A DNA stretch of 50,725 nucleotides, from NCBI GenBank assembly GCA_022561145.1, contig JADFRS010000007.1, positions 1 through 50,725 on the forward strand, written 5' to 3'. A model generated the notes under the pieces. That model was not told the origin of the DNA. It saw nothing but the letters and a program-made list of their open reading frames with translations, and did not search any database. This DNA is from Gemmatimonadota bacterium (lineage in GTDB: Bacteria > Gemmatimonadota > Gemmatimonadetes > Longimicrobiales > Gaopeijiaceae). Shown in pieces: positions 6,087 to 14,829 of the stretch; the stretch's first letter is position 1, and each line of letters starts with the position of its first letter. The translations under genes and the position numbers were made by a program.

Positions 6087-8635
6087 CGCCCCCTCGCTCC
6101 GGGCAAGTGATCGCTCCAGACCAGGCGCCACCGGCCAGCGCGCCCGGCTCTACGCAGGAAGACGACCTGCGCGTGGTCGGCACTCCGTTCAGGCGTGTCG
6201 ATGGCTGGGCCAAGGTCACCGGCCAGACGCGGTTCGCCGATGACTTGACCTTTCCGCGTATGGTCCACATGAGGCTGGTGCGTAGCACACTACCCCACGC
6301 CTTCATCCGGGGCATCGACACGTCCAAGGCCGAGGAGATGCCCGGCGTGGTCGGCGTGCTCACGGGCAAGGACATGCCCGAGCCCTTCGGGGTCCTGCCC
6401 GTCTCGCAGGACGAGCACGCGCTCTGTCTGGAGAAGGTGCGCTTCGTGGGCGACCCCGTGGTGGCGGTCGCCGCACTCACGGAGGACCAGGCGGCCGACG
6501 CGTGTTCGGCGGTGACGATCGAGTACGAGCCGCTCGCCACGATCTCGTCCGTGGACGAGGCGATCGAGACATCCGAGCCGCTCATCCACGACTATGGCGA
6601 CGAGGGCAACCTCCACAAGAAGATCTCGTTGCAGTTCGGGGCCGTGGACGACGGTTTCGCTCAAGCCGACGAGATCTTCGAGGACGTGATGTTCTACGAG
6701 GGCAGTACGCACCTCCCCATGGAGCAGCACGCGGCGGTCGCCGTGCCCGAAGGTGGTGGGCGCATCACGCTCTACACCTCCACACAGACCCCCCACTACG
6801 TGCACAAGGTGCTGGCCACGGTGCTGGGCATGCCGGCTTCGCGCGTGCGCGTGATCGCCTGTTCGGTGGGTGGGGGATTCGGGGGCAAGAGCGACATCTT
6901 CAGCCACGAGATCGTTGCGGCCAAGATGGCCTTGGTTACCGGACGGCCCGTGAAGATATGTCTGAACCGGGAAGAGGTCTTCTACTGCCACCGGGGCCGG
7001 CACCCGGTGCTCATGCATCTTCGCACCGGCTTCACCAAGGACGGTGCGATGGTTGCGCAGCACCTGAAGACCGCCTTGGACGGCGGAGCGTACGGGAGCT
7101 ACGGCGTCGCGAGCACGTACTACACCGGCGCTTTACAGACCGTGACCTATGGGCTGCCCCGCTATCGCTTCGACTCCATCCGCGCGTTCACCAACAAGCC
7201 CCCATGCGGGCCCAAACGAGGTCACGCTACGGTGCAGCCGCGCTTTGCGCTGGAGGTGCACCTCGACAAGGCGGCGCAACGGCTGGGCATCGACCCGGCG
7301 GACTTGCGCTTGAACAACCTGCTCCCGCCCGACTCGATCACGGCCAACTACCTGAAGGTGGGGACCATCGGGCTGGGGGCGTGCATCCAAGCTGTGGTGG
7401 ACGGGAGTGGGTGGAGGGAGCGCTTCCAGTCACTTCCGCACGGGCGCGGACTGGGTCTGGCGTGCGGTTCGTACCTGACTGGAGCGGGCCTTCCGATCCA
7501 TTGGAACCACCTGCCACAGTCCGCCGTGCAGCTCAAGCTGGACCGCATGGGCACGGTCGCCGCCTATTGCGGGGAGGCCGAGATCGGCCAGGGCTCCGAC
7601 TCTGTGCTGGCCGCCTGCGTGGCCGAGGTCCTGGGCATTGGGCTCGACGACGTGCTCCTGTGCGTGGGCGACACCGGTCTCACGCCCGTGGACCTCGGCA
7701 GCTACTCGTCCAGGGTGACACTCATGGTGGGACGGGCGGCCATCCAGGCGGCCGAGCGCGCACGCGACCGTTTGGCCGAGGCGGTAGCGGAGAAGCTGGA
7801 CGTGCCCGCGGACAGGTTGGTCTTCGCCGAGAGCCGCGTGTTCGATTCGGGAAACCCAGAGAACGGAATGCCGTTCGCCGAGGCCGTGCAGCGGGCAGAG
7901 GAGAAGTTCGGCGCGCTGGCCACCACCGGCTCGTATGCCCCGCCGCGCGCTCCCGGCCGCTACCGGGGCAGTGGGGTGGGGCCATCGCCCACATACTCCT
8001 ACTCGGCGAGCGTGATCGAGGTGGAGGTCGATCCCGAGACCGGCCTGTACCGGGTCGAGCACGTCTGGATCGCGCACGACATCGGCCGGGCCATCAATCC
8101 GGTGCTGACCATCGGCCAGGTGGAGGGCAGCGTGTACATGGGGCTCGGCGAGGCGATGATGGAGGAGCAGGTGTTCCGGCGCCTTCCCAAGAACCGCTCC
8201 AACGCGCTCGTGCACAAGGTGCCGTCGATGCTCGAGTACAAGAGCCCCACCTTCCACGAGATGCCGCCCGTAACGACGTACTTGATCGAGGACCCAGATC
8301 CCGAAGGGCCGTTCGGCGCCAAAGAAGTGGGGCAGGGTCCGCTCCTCCCGATCATGCCGGCGCTGGCCAACGCGATCTTCGACGCCGTCGGTGTGCGCAT
8401 CGACCAGGTGCCCATTGGGCCCCACATGATCCGCAAGGCCGTGGAGGACAAGGCGGCCGGCGGGGATGGCCGCTATGGGCCCAAGGCCTTCCCGGACATC
8501 GACTTCGGTGTGCCGCTCATGGTGCCGACTCCCGACGAGGGTGGGGACGGAAGGGCCACGAACAGTGAAGAGGCGGGCGTTCGGAAGGGATCTGGAACGA
8601 TGGCCGACGGCGTCCGGAAGGACTCCAAGCCATGA
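6083..8635 (+). CDS. Molybdenum hydroxylase large, molybdopterin-binding subunit (HcrA-like)
   Basis: 850 aa, longer than the roughly 770 aa of characterised HcrA because of about 30 extra N-terminal residues and about 50 C-terminal ones. Family motifs are VGGGFGGKSD (about 262-271), CGPKRGHATVQPRF in place of the usual arginine loop (about 375-388), GQGSDSVLAACVAEVLG (about 503-519) and the catalytic-glutamate motif GPFGAKEVGQG (Glu748). In this family the glutamate acts as general base next to the Mo centre. The enzyme either hydroxylates an aromatic or, as in 4-hydroxybenzoyl-CoA reductase, removes a phenolic hydroxyl using low-potential electrons. ATG 6083 overlaps the small-subunit stop by 4 nt and is preceded by GGGAGAGGG. 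No Tat signal is seen, so a cytoplasmic enzyme is expected. Confidence 0.9.
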   Translation: MTPPRSGQVIAPDQAPPASAPGSTQEDDLRVVGTPFRRVDGWAKVTGQTRFADDLTFPRMVHMRLVRSTLPHAFIRGIDTSKAEEMPGVVGVLTGKDMPEPFGVLPVSQDEHALCLEKVRFVGDPVVAVAALTEDQAADACSAVTIEYEPLATISSVDEAIETSEPLIHDYGDEGNLHKKISLQFGAVDDGFAQADEIFEDVMFYEGSTHLPMEQHAAVAVPEGGGRITLYTSTQTPHYVHKVLATVLGMPASRVRVIACSVGGGFGGKSDIFSHEIVAAKMALVTGRPVKICLNREEVFYCHRGRHPVLMHLRTGFTKDGAMVAQHLKTALDGGAYGSYGVASTYYTGALQTVTYGLPRYRFDSIRAFTNKPPCGPKRGHATVQPRFALEVHLDKAAQRLGIDPADLRLNNLLPPDSITANYLKVGTIGLGACIQAVVDGSGWRERFQSLPHGRGLGLACGSYLTGAGLPIHWNHLPQSAVQLKLDRMGTVAAYCGEAEIGQGSDSVLAACVAEVLGIGLDDVLLCVGDTGLTPVDLGSYSSRVTLMVGRAAIQAAERARDRLAEAVAEKLDVPADRLVFAESRVFDSGNPENGMPFAEAVQRAEEKFGALATTGSYAPPRAPGRYRGSGVGPSPTYSYSASVIEVEVDPETGLYRVEHVWIAHDIGRAINPVLTIGQVEGSVYMGLGEAMMEEQVFRRLPKNRSNALVHKVPSMLEYKSPTFHEMPPVTTYLIEDPDPEGPFGAKEVGQGPLLPIMPALANAIFDAVGVRIDQVPIGPHMIRKAVEDKAAGGDGRYGPKAFPDIDFGVPLMVPTPDEGGDGRATNSEEAGVRKGSGTMADGVRKDSKP

Positions 8636-9651
8636 TGCGCCTACCGGTCTTCCGCCTTCACCAGCCAGAGAGCCTGTCTGACGCGATGGCCCTCATGGCA
8701 TCGTCTGACGGCGAGACCCGTTTGGTGGCAGGAGGTACGGACCTGTGGCCCAACATGAAGCGCCGGCACCAATCCGCCGATGTGGTGGTGAGCCTAAATC
8801 GTGTGGCAGAGTTGTCCGGCATCCGGGGGGAGGCAGGCGGCGAGGTTCGCATCGGCGCGATGACCACCCTGGCCGCCGTGGCCGCGAGTCCGATCGTGCG
8901 GGCGGCGTATCCGGCCCTCGCCCGAGCGGTGGAGTCGATCTCGTCGCCGGCCATTCGGAACATGGCCACCCTGGGTGGCAACCTCTGCCTGGACACGCGT
9001 TGCACCTATTACAACCAGACCGAGGAGTGGCGCACGTCGATCGACTTCTGCCTGAAGGAAGGTGGCACCATCTGCTGGGTGGCACCGGAGTCGCCGCGCT
9101 GCTGGGCGGTGTCGTCCAGCGACGCCGCGCCCGTGTTGTGCGCGCTCGGTGCACGGGCTCGGCTGGTGTCACCGGCGGGTGAGCGCGAGGTGTCTGTGGC
9201 AGAGCTCTACCGGGACGACGGTATCGACTACCTCACCAAGCAGCCCGACGAGGTGCTGACCGAGGTGGTGCTTCCACCCTCCGACGGTGTCCAGATGTCC
9301 TTCTGGAAACTCCGTCGCCGAGGCTCGATCGACTTCGCCGTGCTCACCGCTGCGGTCGCCCTACGCCGAGATGACGATGGCGTGGTCTCCGAGGCTGCGG
9401 TCTGGCTGGGTGCGGTGGCGTCCGCTCCGGTGCGGTCCGAAGCGGCCGAGGCGGTGCTCGTAGGTAACTCTCTGACCGCCGAGGTCATCACCGAGGCTGC
9501 CACGGCCTCACGCAAGGTGGCCACCCCTCTGGACAACACCGACTTCACGTTGCAGTGGCGTTCGAAGATGGTAATACATTACGTCGAGGCAGCGCTTCGC
9601 GAGATCGCAGGCCTGGAACAGGAGCGCCTAGCCCCGAATCACGCGATGTGA
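8632..9651 (+). CDS. Molybdenum hydroxylase FAD subunit with extra 4Fe-4S loop (HcrB-like)
   Basis: 339 aa CO-dehydrogenase-flavoprotein-type subunit. FAD-binding motifs are VAGGTDL (about 32-38) and NMATLGGNLCLDT (about 110-122). The diagnostic feature is an inserted loop with Cys124, Cys140, Cys148 and Cys157, spaced 15, 7 and 8 residues apart. As I recall it, this is the spacing of the [4Fe-4S] ligands Cys122/138/146/155 of Thauera 4-hydroxybenzoyl-CoA reductase HcrB. Ordinary xanthine dehydrogenase FAD subunits lack the loop. It lets HcrB funnel low-potential electrons towards FAD and Mo for reductive dehydroxylation. The ATG overlaps the large-subunit stop (ATGA). Subunit identity is firm; reductase direction is inference. 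Confidence 0.9.
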   Translation: MMRLPVFRLHQPESLSDAMALMASSDGETRLVAGGTDLWPNMKRRHQSADVVVSLNRVAELSGIRGEAGGEVRIGAMTTLAAVAASPIVRAAYPALARAVESISSPAIRNMATLGGNLCLDTRCTYYNQTEEWRTSIDFCLKEGGTICWVAPESPRCWAVSSSDAAPVLCALGARARLVSPAGEREVSVAELYRDDGIDYLTKQPDEVLTEVVLPPSDGVQMSFWKLRRRGSIDFAVLTAAVALRRDDDGVVSEAAVWLGAVASAPVRSEAAEAVLVGNSLTAEVITEAATASRKVATPLDNTDFTLQWRSKMVIHYVEAALREIAGLEQERLAPNHAM

Positions 9652-9666
9652 CCCGCAACCCACCTG

Positions 9667-10983
9667 GTGGGGGACTACCTGAGCATACTGAGCGACAGAA
9701 CGGCGATCCGGGCTCGGCAGGAGGAGCTGTTCGGGCACATGCTCCAGCGCGTCCTGCGCGACAATCCCTTCTACAAGCGGAAGTACAGCGACCTCCTCCT
9801 CCCGGCGGGCGGGCTGAGGCTTCGCGACCTCGACGCTCTCCCTCTCACGGACAAGGACGAATTGGCGGCCGATCAGGAATTGCATCCTCCGTACGGCACC
9901 AACCTGACGCTACCCTTCGCGGAGTATACGCGGGTCCATCAAACCTCCGGCACGACCGGCACTCCGCTGCGCTGGCTCGACACTCCCGAGAGTTGGCAGT
10001 GGTGGCTGGATTGCTGGGCCGAGGTTTATGAAGCGGCGGGGGTTGGACCGGACGATCGCATCTTCGTCCCGTTCTCGTTCGGCCCGTTCATCGGGTTCTG
10101 GACCGCGTTCGAGGCTGGACCTCAGGTCGGAGCGATCACGATTCCGGCTGGCGGCCTGACCTCCGAACAGCGCGTGGACAAGCTATTCGAATACGACGCC
10201 ACGGTTGTGGTGTGCACGCCCACCTATGCGCTCCGGCTGGCCCAGATCGCGCGCGAAACGGGAAGGGATCTGGCTGCGAGTTCGGTAAGAGTCACGATTC
10301 ACGCTGGCGAACCCGGGGCTAGCCTGCCCAATGTGAAGGCCCGCATCGAAGAAGCCTGGGGGGCGCGCTGTGTGGACCACGCAGGCGCGACCGAAGCGGG
10401 GGCCTGGGGCTACGGTTGTGGCCACGCCGACCACATGCACATCAACGAGTCGGCGTTCATCGCCGAGGTCATCGACCCGAAATCACTGGAGCCCGCTCCA
10501 GTAGGTCCCGGCTCTAGGCAGGAAGGTGAGTTGGTCCTCACCAATCTGGGACGCATTGGCAGTCCGGTGATTCGCTACCGAACCGGCGATCTGGTCGAGA
10601 TGTCCAGGGGGCCCTGTCCGTGCGGGCGCCCAACGGCGTGGCTGCGGGGTGGGGTGCTCGGCAGGATCGACCAGATGGTGACCGTCCGCGGCATCAACGT
10701 CTACCCCAGCGCCATCGAGAACATCGTGAGGGCTCACCGGGCGATCGACGAATACGAGGCCCATGTGCGCACGGAGCGGGAGATGGCCGACCTGGTGCTG
10801 CTCGTGGAGGTCACTGATGGCGATCCGGCGGCGGTCGCAAAGGCGCTCGAAGAGGATGTCCACGACAAGTTACAGCTTCGGCCCCGTGTCGAGATCGTAT
10901 CGGGCGGCAGCCTGCCCCGCTACGAGCTAAAGTCGAAACGATTCCGTGGGATCACCGACGATCGCGGGACCGGAAAGGACTGA
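9667..10983 (+). CDS. PaaK-like aryl-CoA ligase (AMP-forming)
   Basis: 438 aa, matching the usual length of phenylacetate-CoA ligases. The adenylation signature TSGTTGTPLRW sits near residue 97, followed by HAGATEAGAWG, YRTGDLVEM, the CPCGRPTAW segment typical of PaaK-type enzymes, and a C-terminal lysine region (YELKSKRFRG). Such ligases activate an aromatic or arylalkanoic acid to its CoA thioester with ATP. Placed after HcrABC-like genes, it is the natural supplier of the aryl-CoA substrate. The start is GTG 9667, 15 nt after the preceding stop, with no strong ribosome site. Coupling from upstream translation is likely. The exact acid cannot be read from sequence. Confidence 0.85.
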   Translation: MGDYLSILSDRTAIRARQEELFGHMLQRVLRDNPFYKRKYSDLLLPAGGLRLRDLDALPLTDKDELAADQELHPPYGTNLTLPFAEYTRVHQTSGTTGTPLRWLDTPESWQWWLDCWAEVYEAAGVGPDDRIFVPFSFGPFIGFWTAFEAGPQVGAITIPAGGLTSEQRVDKLFEYDATVVVCTPTYALRLAQIARETGRDLAASSVRVTIHAGEPGASLPNVKARIEEAWGARCVDHAGATEAGAWGYGCGHADHMHINESAFIAEVIDPKSLEPAPVGPGSRQEGELVLTNLGRIGSPVIRYRTGDLVEMSRGPCPCGRPTAWLRGGVLGRIDQMVTVRGINVYPSAIENIVRAHRAIDEYEAHVRTEREMADLVLLVEVTDGDPAAVAKALEEDVHDKLQLRPRVEIVSGGSLPRYELKSKRFRGITDDRGTGKD

Positions 10984-10990
10984 CCGTCCC

Positions 10991-12193
10991 ATGCCGTCGA
11001 TCGAGAACTCCGGCTTTCCCCTGGTCTTCCGGGTCGCGGACGATCCGGCTGCGGTCCCGGCTCGCCCGTCCGGTCCGCCCGAAGGCGTGATTTCGTTGCG
11101 CACCGAAGTCCGCGCCTTCGAGGGCATGCAGAAGGAGGCCGTCGTAACGCTGGACTCCGGCGCCCGCTGGCGCATGGTCTCGGACGAGGGGCCGTACCTG
11201 AACGGGACGGATCTGGCTCCGTTTCCGCTGGCATTCTTCGCGGCAGGAATGCAGTTCTCGTTCATCTCGCAGCTTCTTCAGGGAGCCCGGGCGCAATCCA
11301 TCGGCTTGGAGGGGGTCGCGCTGGCTCAGGACAATTTCTACACGATGGAGGGTTCATTTCTGCGGGGTGACGCCGTTGGAGGAGCCCTGCCAACTCGTTT
11401 GGAGGTCATCCTGGAGTCCGACGCCGACCCCGAGGTGATCAGACGGCTGGTCCGTATGACCGAAGCAAGCTCGGGCGCGCAGGCGCTCCTTCGCACGGCG
11501 ATGACCAACGTGTTCACGCTCACACACAACGGAGAGGCTTGCACAGTCGAGGGAGTGGAGGCCTCGGCCTCCGCTCGGCAGGACGAACCGCTGTTCGTGG
11601 GGATCACCCCGGACGCCGAGCGGCCCGCGGCGGTGGGCCTCATCTCCAAGGTGAGTGAGGCGGAGACGGTGCATGGGGTGGAGGGTGGGGCGGGGAGCAG
11701 CCTCCAGGCCGAGCAGAAACGGACGCTCCACGTCCACGGCGATGCCGTAGCGGGCCAAGGCATGGCCATGGAGACCGATATCCGGCTCTTCAAGCCGATC
11801 GGGAGCAGCTTCCGGTTCCGCTGCGATGAGGTGTCGGCTCTGGGCGGTGACGAGTCCGCCCCTCCACCCCTCGCGTACACCGCGGCAGGCGTCGGTTTCT
11901 GCTACATGACTCAGCTTGGGCGCTACGCGCACATCCTCGGCAAGGAGCTTGGCGGCTACAGCCTAGTGCAGGACATGAGCTTCCGGTTCGCCGGGGAGAT
12001 CGGTGCCGGCACGCTCGAAGTCACCGCGGATCCGGTGGACACGCACGTTTTCCTGCATACGAGTGAGAGCGACGATCTGGCGCGAGACTTCATCCGCACC
12101 GGCGCACGCACCTGTTTCTTGCATGCGGCGATGGGAGGCTCGCACCGGTCCGAGATCGGTGTATCGCTGAACGGTGCCGAGCTGGCTGTTTGA
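10991..12193 (+). CDS. Tandem OsmC-domain protein
   Basis: 400 aa consisting of two OsmC/Ohr-like units, roughly residues 30-190 and 240-395. OsmC and Ohr proteins are thiol peroxidases using two cysteines, one in each of the two central helices. Here only the second unit keeps both positions: Cys304 in AAGVGFCYM and Cys375 in GARTCFLHAAM. The matching places in the first unit are Ser90 (AAGMQFSF) and Ala165 (GAQALLRTAM). The fusion therefore mimics the normal OsmC dimer with one active and one dead half. It is the last gene of the hcr-like operon, 7 nt after the ligase stop, with GGAAAGGA before ATG 10991. It could protect an oxygen-sensitive reductase or bind a CoA-linked ligand; neither is shown. 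Confidence 0.75.
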   Translation: MPSIENSGFPLVFRVADDPAAVPARPSGPPEGVISLRTEVRAFEGMQKEAVVTLDSGARWRMVSDEGPYLNGTDLAPFPLAFFAAGMQFSFISQLLQGARAQSIGLEGVALAQDNFYTMEGSFLRGDAVGGALPTRLEVILESDADPEVIRRLVRMTEASSGAQALLRTAMTNVFTLTHNGEACTVEGVEASASARQDEPLFVGITPDAERPAAVGLISKVSEAETVHGVEGGAGSSLQAEQKRTLHVHGDAVAGQGMAMETDIRLFKPIGSSFRFRCDEVSALGGDESAPPPLAYTAAGVGFCYMTQLGRYAHILGKELGGYSLVQDMSFRFAGEIGAGTLEVTADPVDTHVFLHTSESDDLARDFIRTGARTCFLHAAMGGSHRSEIGVSLNGAELAV

Positions 12194-12205
12194 CTTGCCG
12201 CCTGC

Positions 12206-13867
12206 TCAGCGCCCCCCGTCCCTCCCCTCCCCGATGGGCCGGCGCGGAGGATCGACCTTGAACGGCTCCGTAACAATGTCCGGCCCGACCCCACGCTTGG
12301 ACTCGGCCACGATGCGCGCGACCTCCTCCATGAGCTTGTCGTTCTCCATCACCACACCGTCCTTGATGGTGTGGATGATCCCCTTGGTGCGGTACATCTC
12401 CCGCGTGTCGGGGTCCATCTTGATTGCGCCGAAGGGGTAGAGGTAGCGGAAGTTCTCGGCCGGGCTGCCGTCCACGACGAGCAGGTCGGCGATGTAGCCC
12501 TCCTGCACCATGCCCAGCTTGGGTTCCAGGATCGTCTGCGCGGAGTTGAAGGTCGCGGTGCGGAGGACCTCCAGCGGGTGCATGCCGGACTCCAGGATGA
12601 GCTGCAGCTCGCGGATGTTGCCGAAGCCGCCCGTGGACCACTGGTAGTTGTCGTCCGTGCCGTAGGCGACCCGCCCGCCTCGTTTGTTGAACTCGTAGAT
12701 CAGGTCGCCCCAGAGGTCGTACATGTAGTGCCACCGATACTCGTCCAGGGACGTCCAGTCGTACTGGAAGGCGGCGTGGTTCTCGGCGCTGGGGAGGTGC
12801 CAATCCCAGAGCGCCTGGTGGGTGTACTTCTCGTGCCAGGGGAGGCCATGGGCCCGGATGATGTCGCGGTTGGCCTCGTAGGTGGCGCGGTTGGGCTGCA
12901 TCGTGACGCCGTAGTAGACGAGCGAGTCCACCAGGGTGTTCAGAAGCCGGTGGCGTGACTCTTCGTTCTCACCGGCCTCGATCCACACCTGGGCGGCCTC
13001 CCGGAAGCGCATGTTCTCGTTCAGGAAGTTGTAGTCCACGGGGTAGTTCTGGACCTGCCGGTTGAGGGCCGATTCGGCGTATCCGTAGTGGTGCACGATC
13101 ATCGTCACGCCCAGGCGGGCCGCGTCGAGCGCGTTGACTTGCGAGGTCGCCGACGGCTGGATGTGGACCGCCGTGATCCCCCCGGCGGCCTCGACCGCCT
13201 TGGCCGCAGCGCCGAACATCTCCGGGTTCCAGGTGAGGCCGTTCAGGTAGACCTGCCGCACCCCGTTCTGGATCATCTCGCGGGCGATCTCCGGAGCCAT
13301 CCCCGGGTCGGCGAGCTCCTCCGGCGAATAATCCGTGTTGCTCCCCCATCTGTAGATGGGAAAGAGGCGCGGAGCGAGGATCTCGTTGTTACGCTCGGCT
13401 TCGAGCTGATCTTCGACGCGCTGCTCCTCGGCTGGCCCGATGGACGTCACGCCCGTGGCGAGCTGCATGTAGTAGATGTAGTCGAGTGGAAGCTCCTCTC
13501 CCCGTAGGTGGAGGTGCAGGTTCAGCATGCCCGGCATGACGTAGAGATTGTCCCCCTCGATGACGCGATCGCCCTGCATCTTTTCAGGCTCGTCTCGATC
13601 GTGGCGAGCCATCTCCGCAATGACGTTTCCCGTAACGAGGATGTCGTATGGGCCGCGTGCCGGGCCACCGTGCCCCGGGATGACCATCACGTTACGGAGC
13701 ACCAAACGCGCGTAGGGCCCTTCCGCGAGCTCGCCGAACTGGCGGGTCTCGGAGGGGACTGGCTTGGCTTCGACCTTTTGAAGCTGGGCGTTAGCGGGAT
13801 CGGGCGAGGCCAACAAGGCGAGTGCGAAGGCGGTCGTTATAAGACGACAGAGAGATGAAGCGGTCAT
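12206..13867 (-). CDS. Exported amidohydrolase (imidazolonepropionase-like)
   Basis: 553 aa with a Sec signal peptide (ITTAFALALLASPDPANA, cleavage near residue 27). The amidohydrolase TIM barrel shows the HLH metal motif at residues 118-120 (LNLHLHLRGE), later histidines in AVHIQPSA and MIVHHYGYAE, and the catalytic aspartate in YGTDDNY. Family members hydrolyse cyclic amides, peptides or lactams with one or two metals; the natural substrate is unknown. GGGGAA lies 5 nt before ATG 13867. It is convergent with the OsmC gene, 12 bp away, and probably monocistronic. A second, shorter paralogous-family member lies at 23247-24575. Such exported amidohydrolases are frequent in Gemmatimonadota. Confidence 0.87.
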   Translation of the reverse strand: MTASSLCRLITTAFALALLASPDPANAQLQKVEAKPVPSETRQFGELAEGPYARLVLRNVMVIPGHGGPARGPYDILVTGNVIAEMARHDRDEPEKMQGDRVIEGDNLYVMPGMLNLHLHLRGEELPLDYIYYMQLATGVTSIGPAEEQRVEDQLEAERNNEILAPRLFPIYRWGSNTDYSPEELADPGMAPEIAREMIQNGVRQVYLNGLTWNPEMFGAAAKAVEAAGGITAVHIQPSATSQVNALDAARLGVTMIVHHYGYAESALNRQVQNYPVDYNFLNENMRFREAAQVWIEAGENEESRHRLLNTLVDSLVYYGVTMQPNRATYEANRDIIRAHGLPWHEKYTHQALWDWHLPSAENHAAFQYDWTSLDEYRWHYMYDLWGDLIYEFNKRGGRVAYGTDDNYQWSTGGFGNIRELQLILESGMHPLEVLRTATFNSAQTILEPKLGMVQEGYIADLLVVDGSPAENFRYLYPFGAIKMDPDTREMYRTKGIIHTIKDGVVMENDKLMEEVARIVAESKRGVGPDIVTEPFKVDPPRRPIGEGRDGGR

Positions 13868-13954
13868 TGCGTTCCCCGATTCGGTGGATGGGAGAACGAA
13901 ACCTAGGGAGCGAGAAGGGGGGCAGGCAATTCGACGAGCAATATCAGGGCGCCG

Positions 13955-14536
13955 CTAACATCTGGTTGAGGGACGTCGTCGCCCCTCCCTCCCGTGCAGC
14001 TCGTAGTCAATCGTCGCAGCTACGTATTCGGCCATGCGGCTAATGTCCATGAAGTCGTTCGCACCGCAACGACCGCGGATGCGAATGGAGTGTATCAGGT
14101 CCAATTCGGGGTCCGTGTTCAATAATTCAACGCGTACTTCCCCAATGGTCTGACAGGAATAGTCCGTATCAGTGCCCGGCATCTGGTCACACATCGCTCG
14201 CGTCATCTCAGGCGCAACGCGGATCGTAACGGCTTGATTACCAGCCCCCTTGCCGCCAGCGAACGAGTAGCCCGCGTCTTCGAGATGTGCGAGAAGCCAG
14301 CGCTCGAACTGATACGGGTTACCGTAGCGCCGATCTATGAGGTTAGGCACCCCCGACCGCCAATCGATGGCCAACGTGCATAGGGTTTCACGGCACGGTA
14401 CCGAGGCGACCCCAGCTTCCGGTTCCTGGCCTTGTGCGCCCGGCCCAAGCGACACCATCACGACCGCCATTCCCAGCGCTCGCCCACATCTTCCCATGGC
14501 ACGCCTCGTGAGAACCATCACCAAATTGCTACTCAT
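13955..14536 (-). CDS. Secreted protein of unknown function
   Basis: 193 aa. The N-terminus has a basic segment and a hydrophobic stretch (ALGMAVVMVSLGPGAQG), so it is probably exported. The mature part has several cysteines (in VPCRETLCTL, MCDQMP, YSCQTIG and RGRCGAND) that could form disulfides. I do not recognise a family. ATG 14536 is supported by GGGGAGG 5-7 nt upstream; the open frame continues 32 codons further upstream without a comparable ribosome site. It lies between the amidohydrolase (same strand, 87 bp downstream) and a divergent lipoprotein gene. Confidence 0.65.
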   Translation of the reverse strand: MSSNLVMVLTRRAMGRCGRALGMAVVMVSLGPGAQGQEPEAGVASVPCRETLCTLAIDWRSGVPNLIDRRYGNPYQFERWLLAHLEDAGYSFAGGKGAGNQAVTIRVAPEMTRAMCDQMPGTDTDYSCQTIGEVRVELLNTDPELDLIHSIRIRGRCGANDFMDISRMAEYVAATIDYELHGREGRRRPSTRC

Positions 14537-14600
14537 TGCGCACCTCCCCGACACGCGTGTGTCCTGACAAGTGGTCGTCAGCGCCGCCAAAGGTCTCGTG

Positions 14601-14606
14601 ATTATA
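14601..14606 (-). promoter_or_regulatory. Consensus -10 hexamer for the secreted unknown protein
   Basis: On the minus strand this reads TATAAT, 65 bp before ATG 14536. The -35 region is poor (TTGCGG at 20 bp). It lies in the 293-bp divergent gap 14537-14829, in which I see no other gene; the remainder is GC-rich leader sequence for the lipoprotein gene on the other strand. Confidence 0.4.
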
Positions 14607-14829
14607 CTGCGCAACCAAGACTTGGACCGCAAGCGGGTGCTGACGCGGTCGACTCAGGGATTGCCCCGCTCATGGGCCTCAAGTACCTGGGCAGCTGCTC
14701 GCTCGCACCCATTATTGAGAACGTCACGAGCGTGGGGATTGGTTTACCCGTTTGACTTGCCGCCCTCTCATTCGCGGGCTCATCTTCTCCGTTCGCCATT
14801 GCCCCCCAACCCCCCGGGAGGATTGATCC

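Noticed and set aside
6502-8568. Very long plus-strand frame inside the molybdenum subunit
   Set aside because: Arg/Gly-rich shadow of the large-subunit gene in another phase.
12188-14765. The 15-mer GTTTGACTTGCCGCC occurs at 12188 and again near 14751
   Set aside because: One shared 15-mer in 50 kb is expected about once by chance, and the flanks differ.
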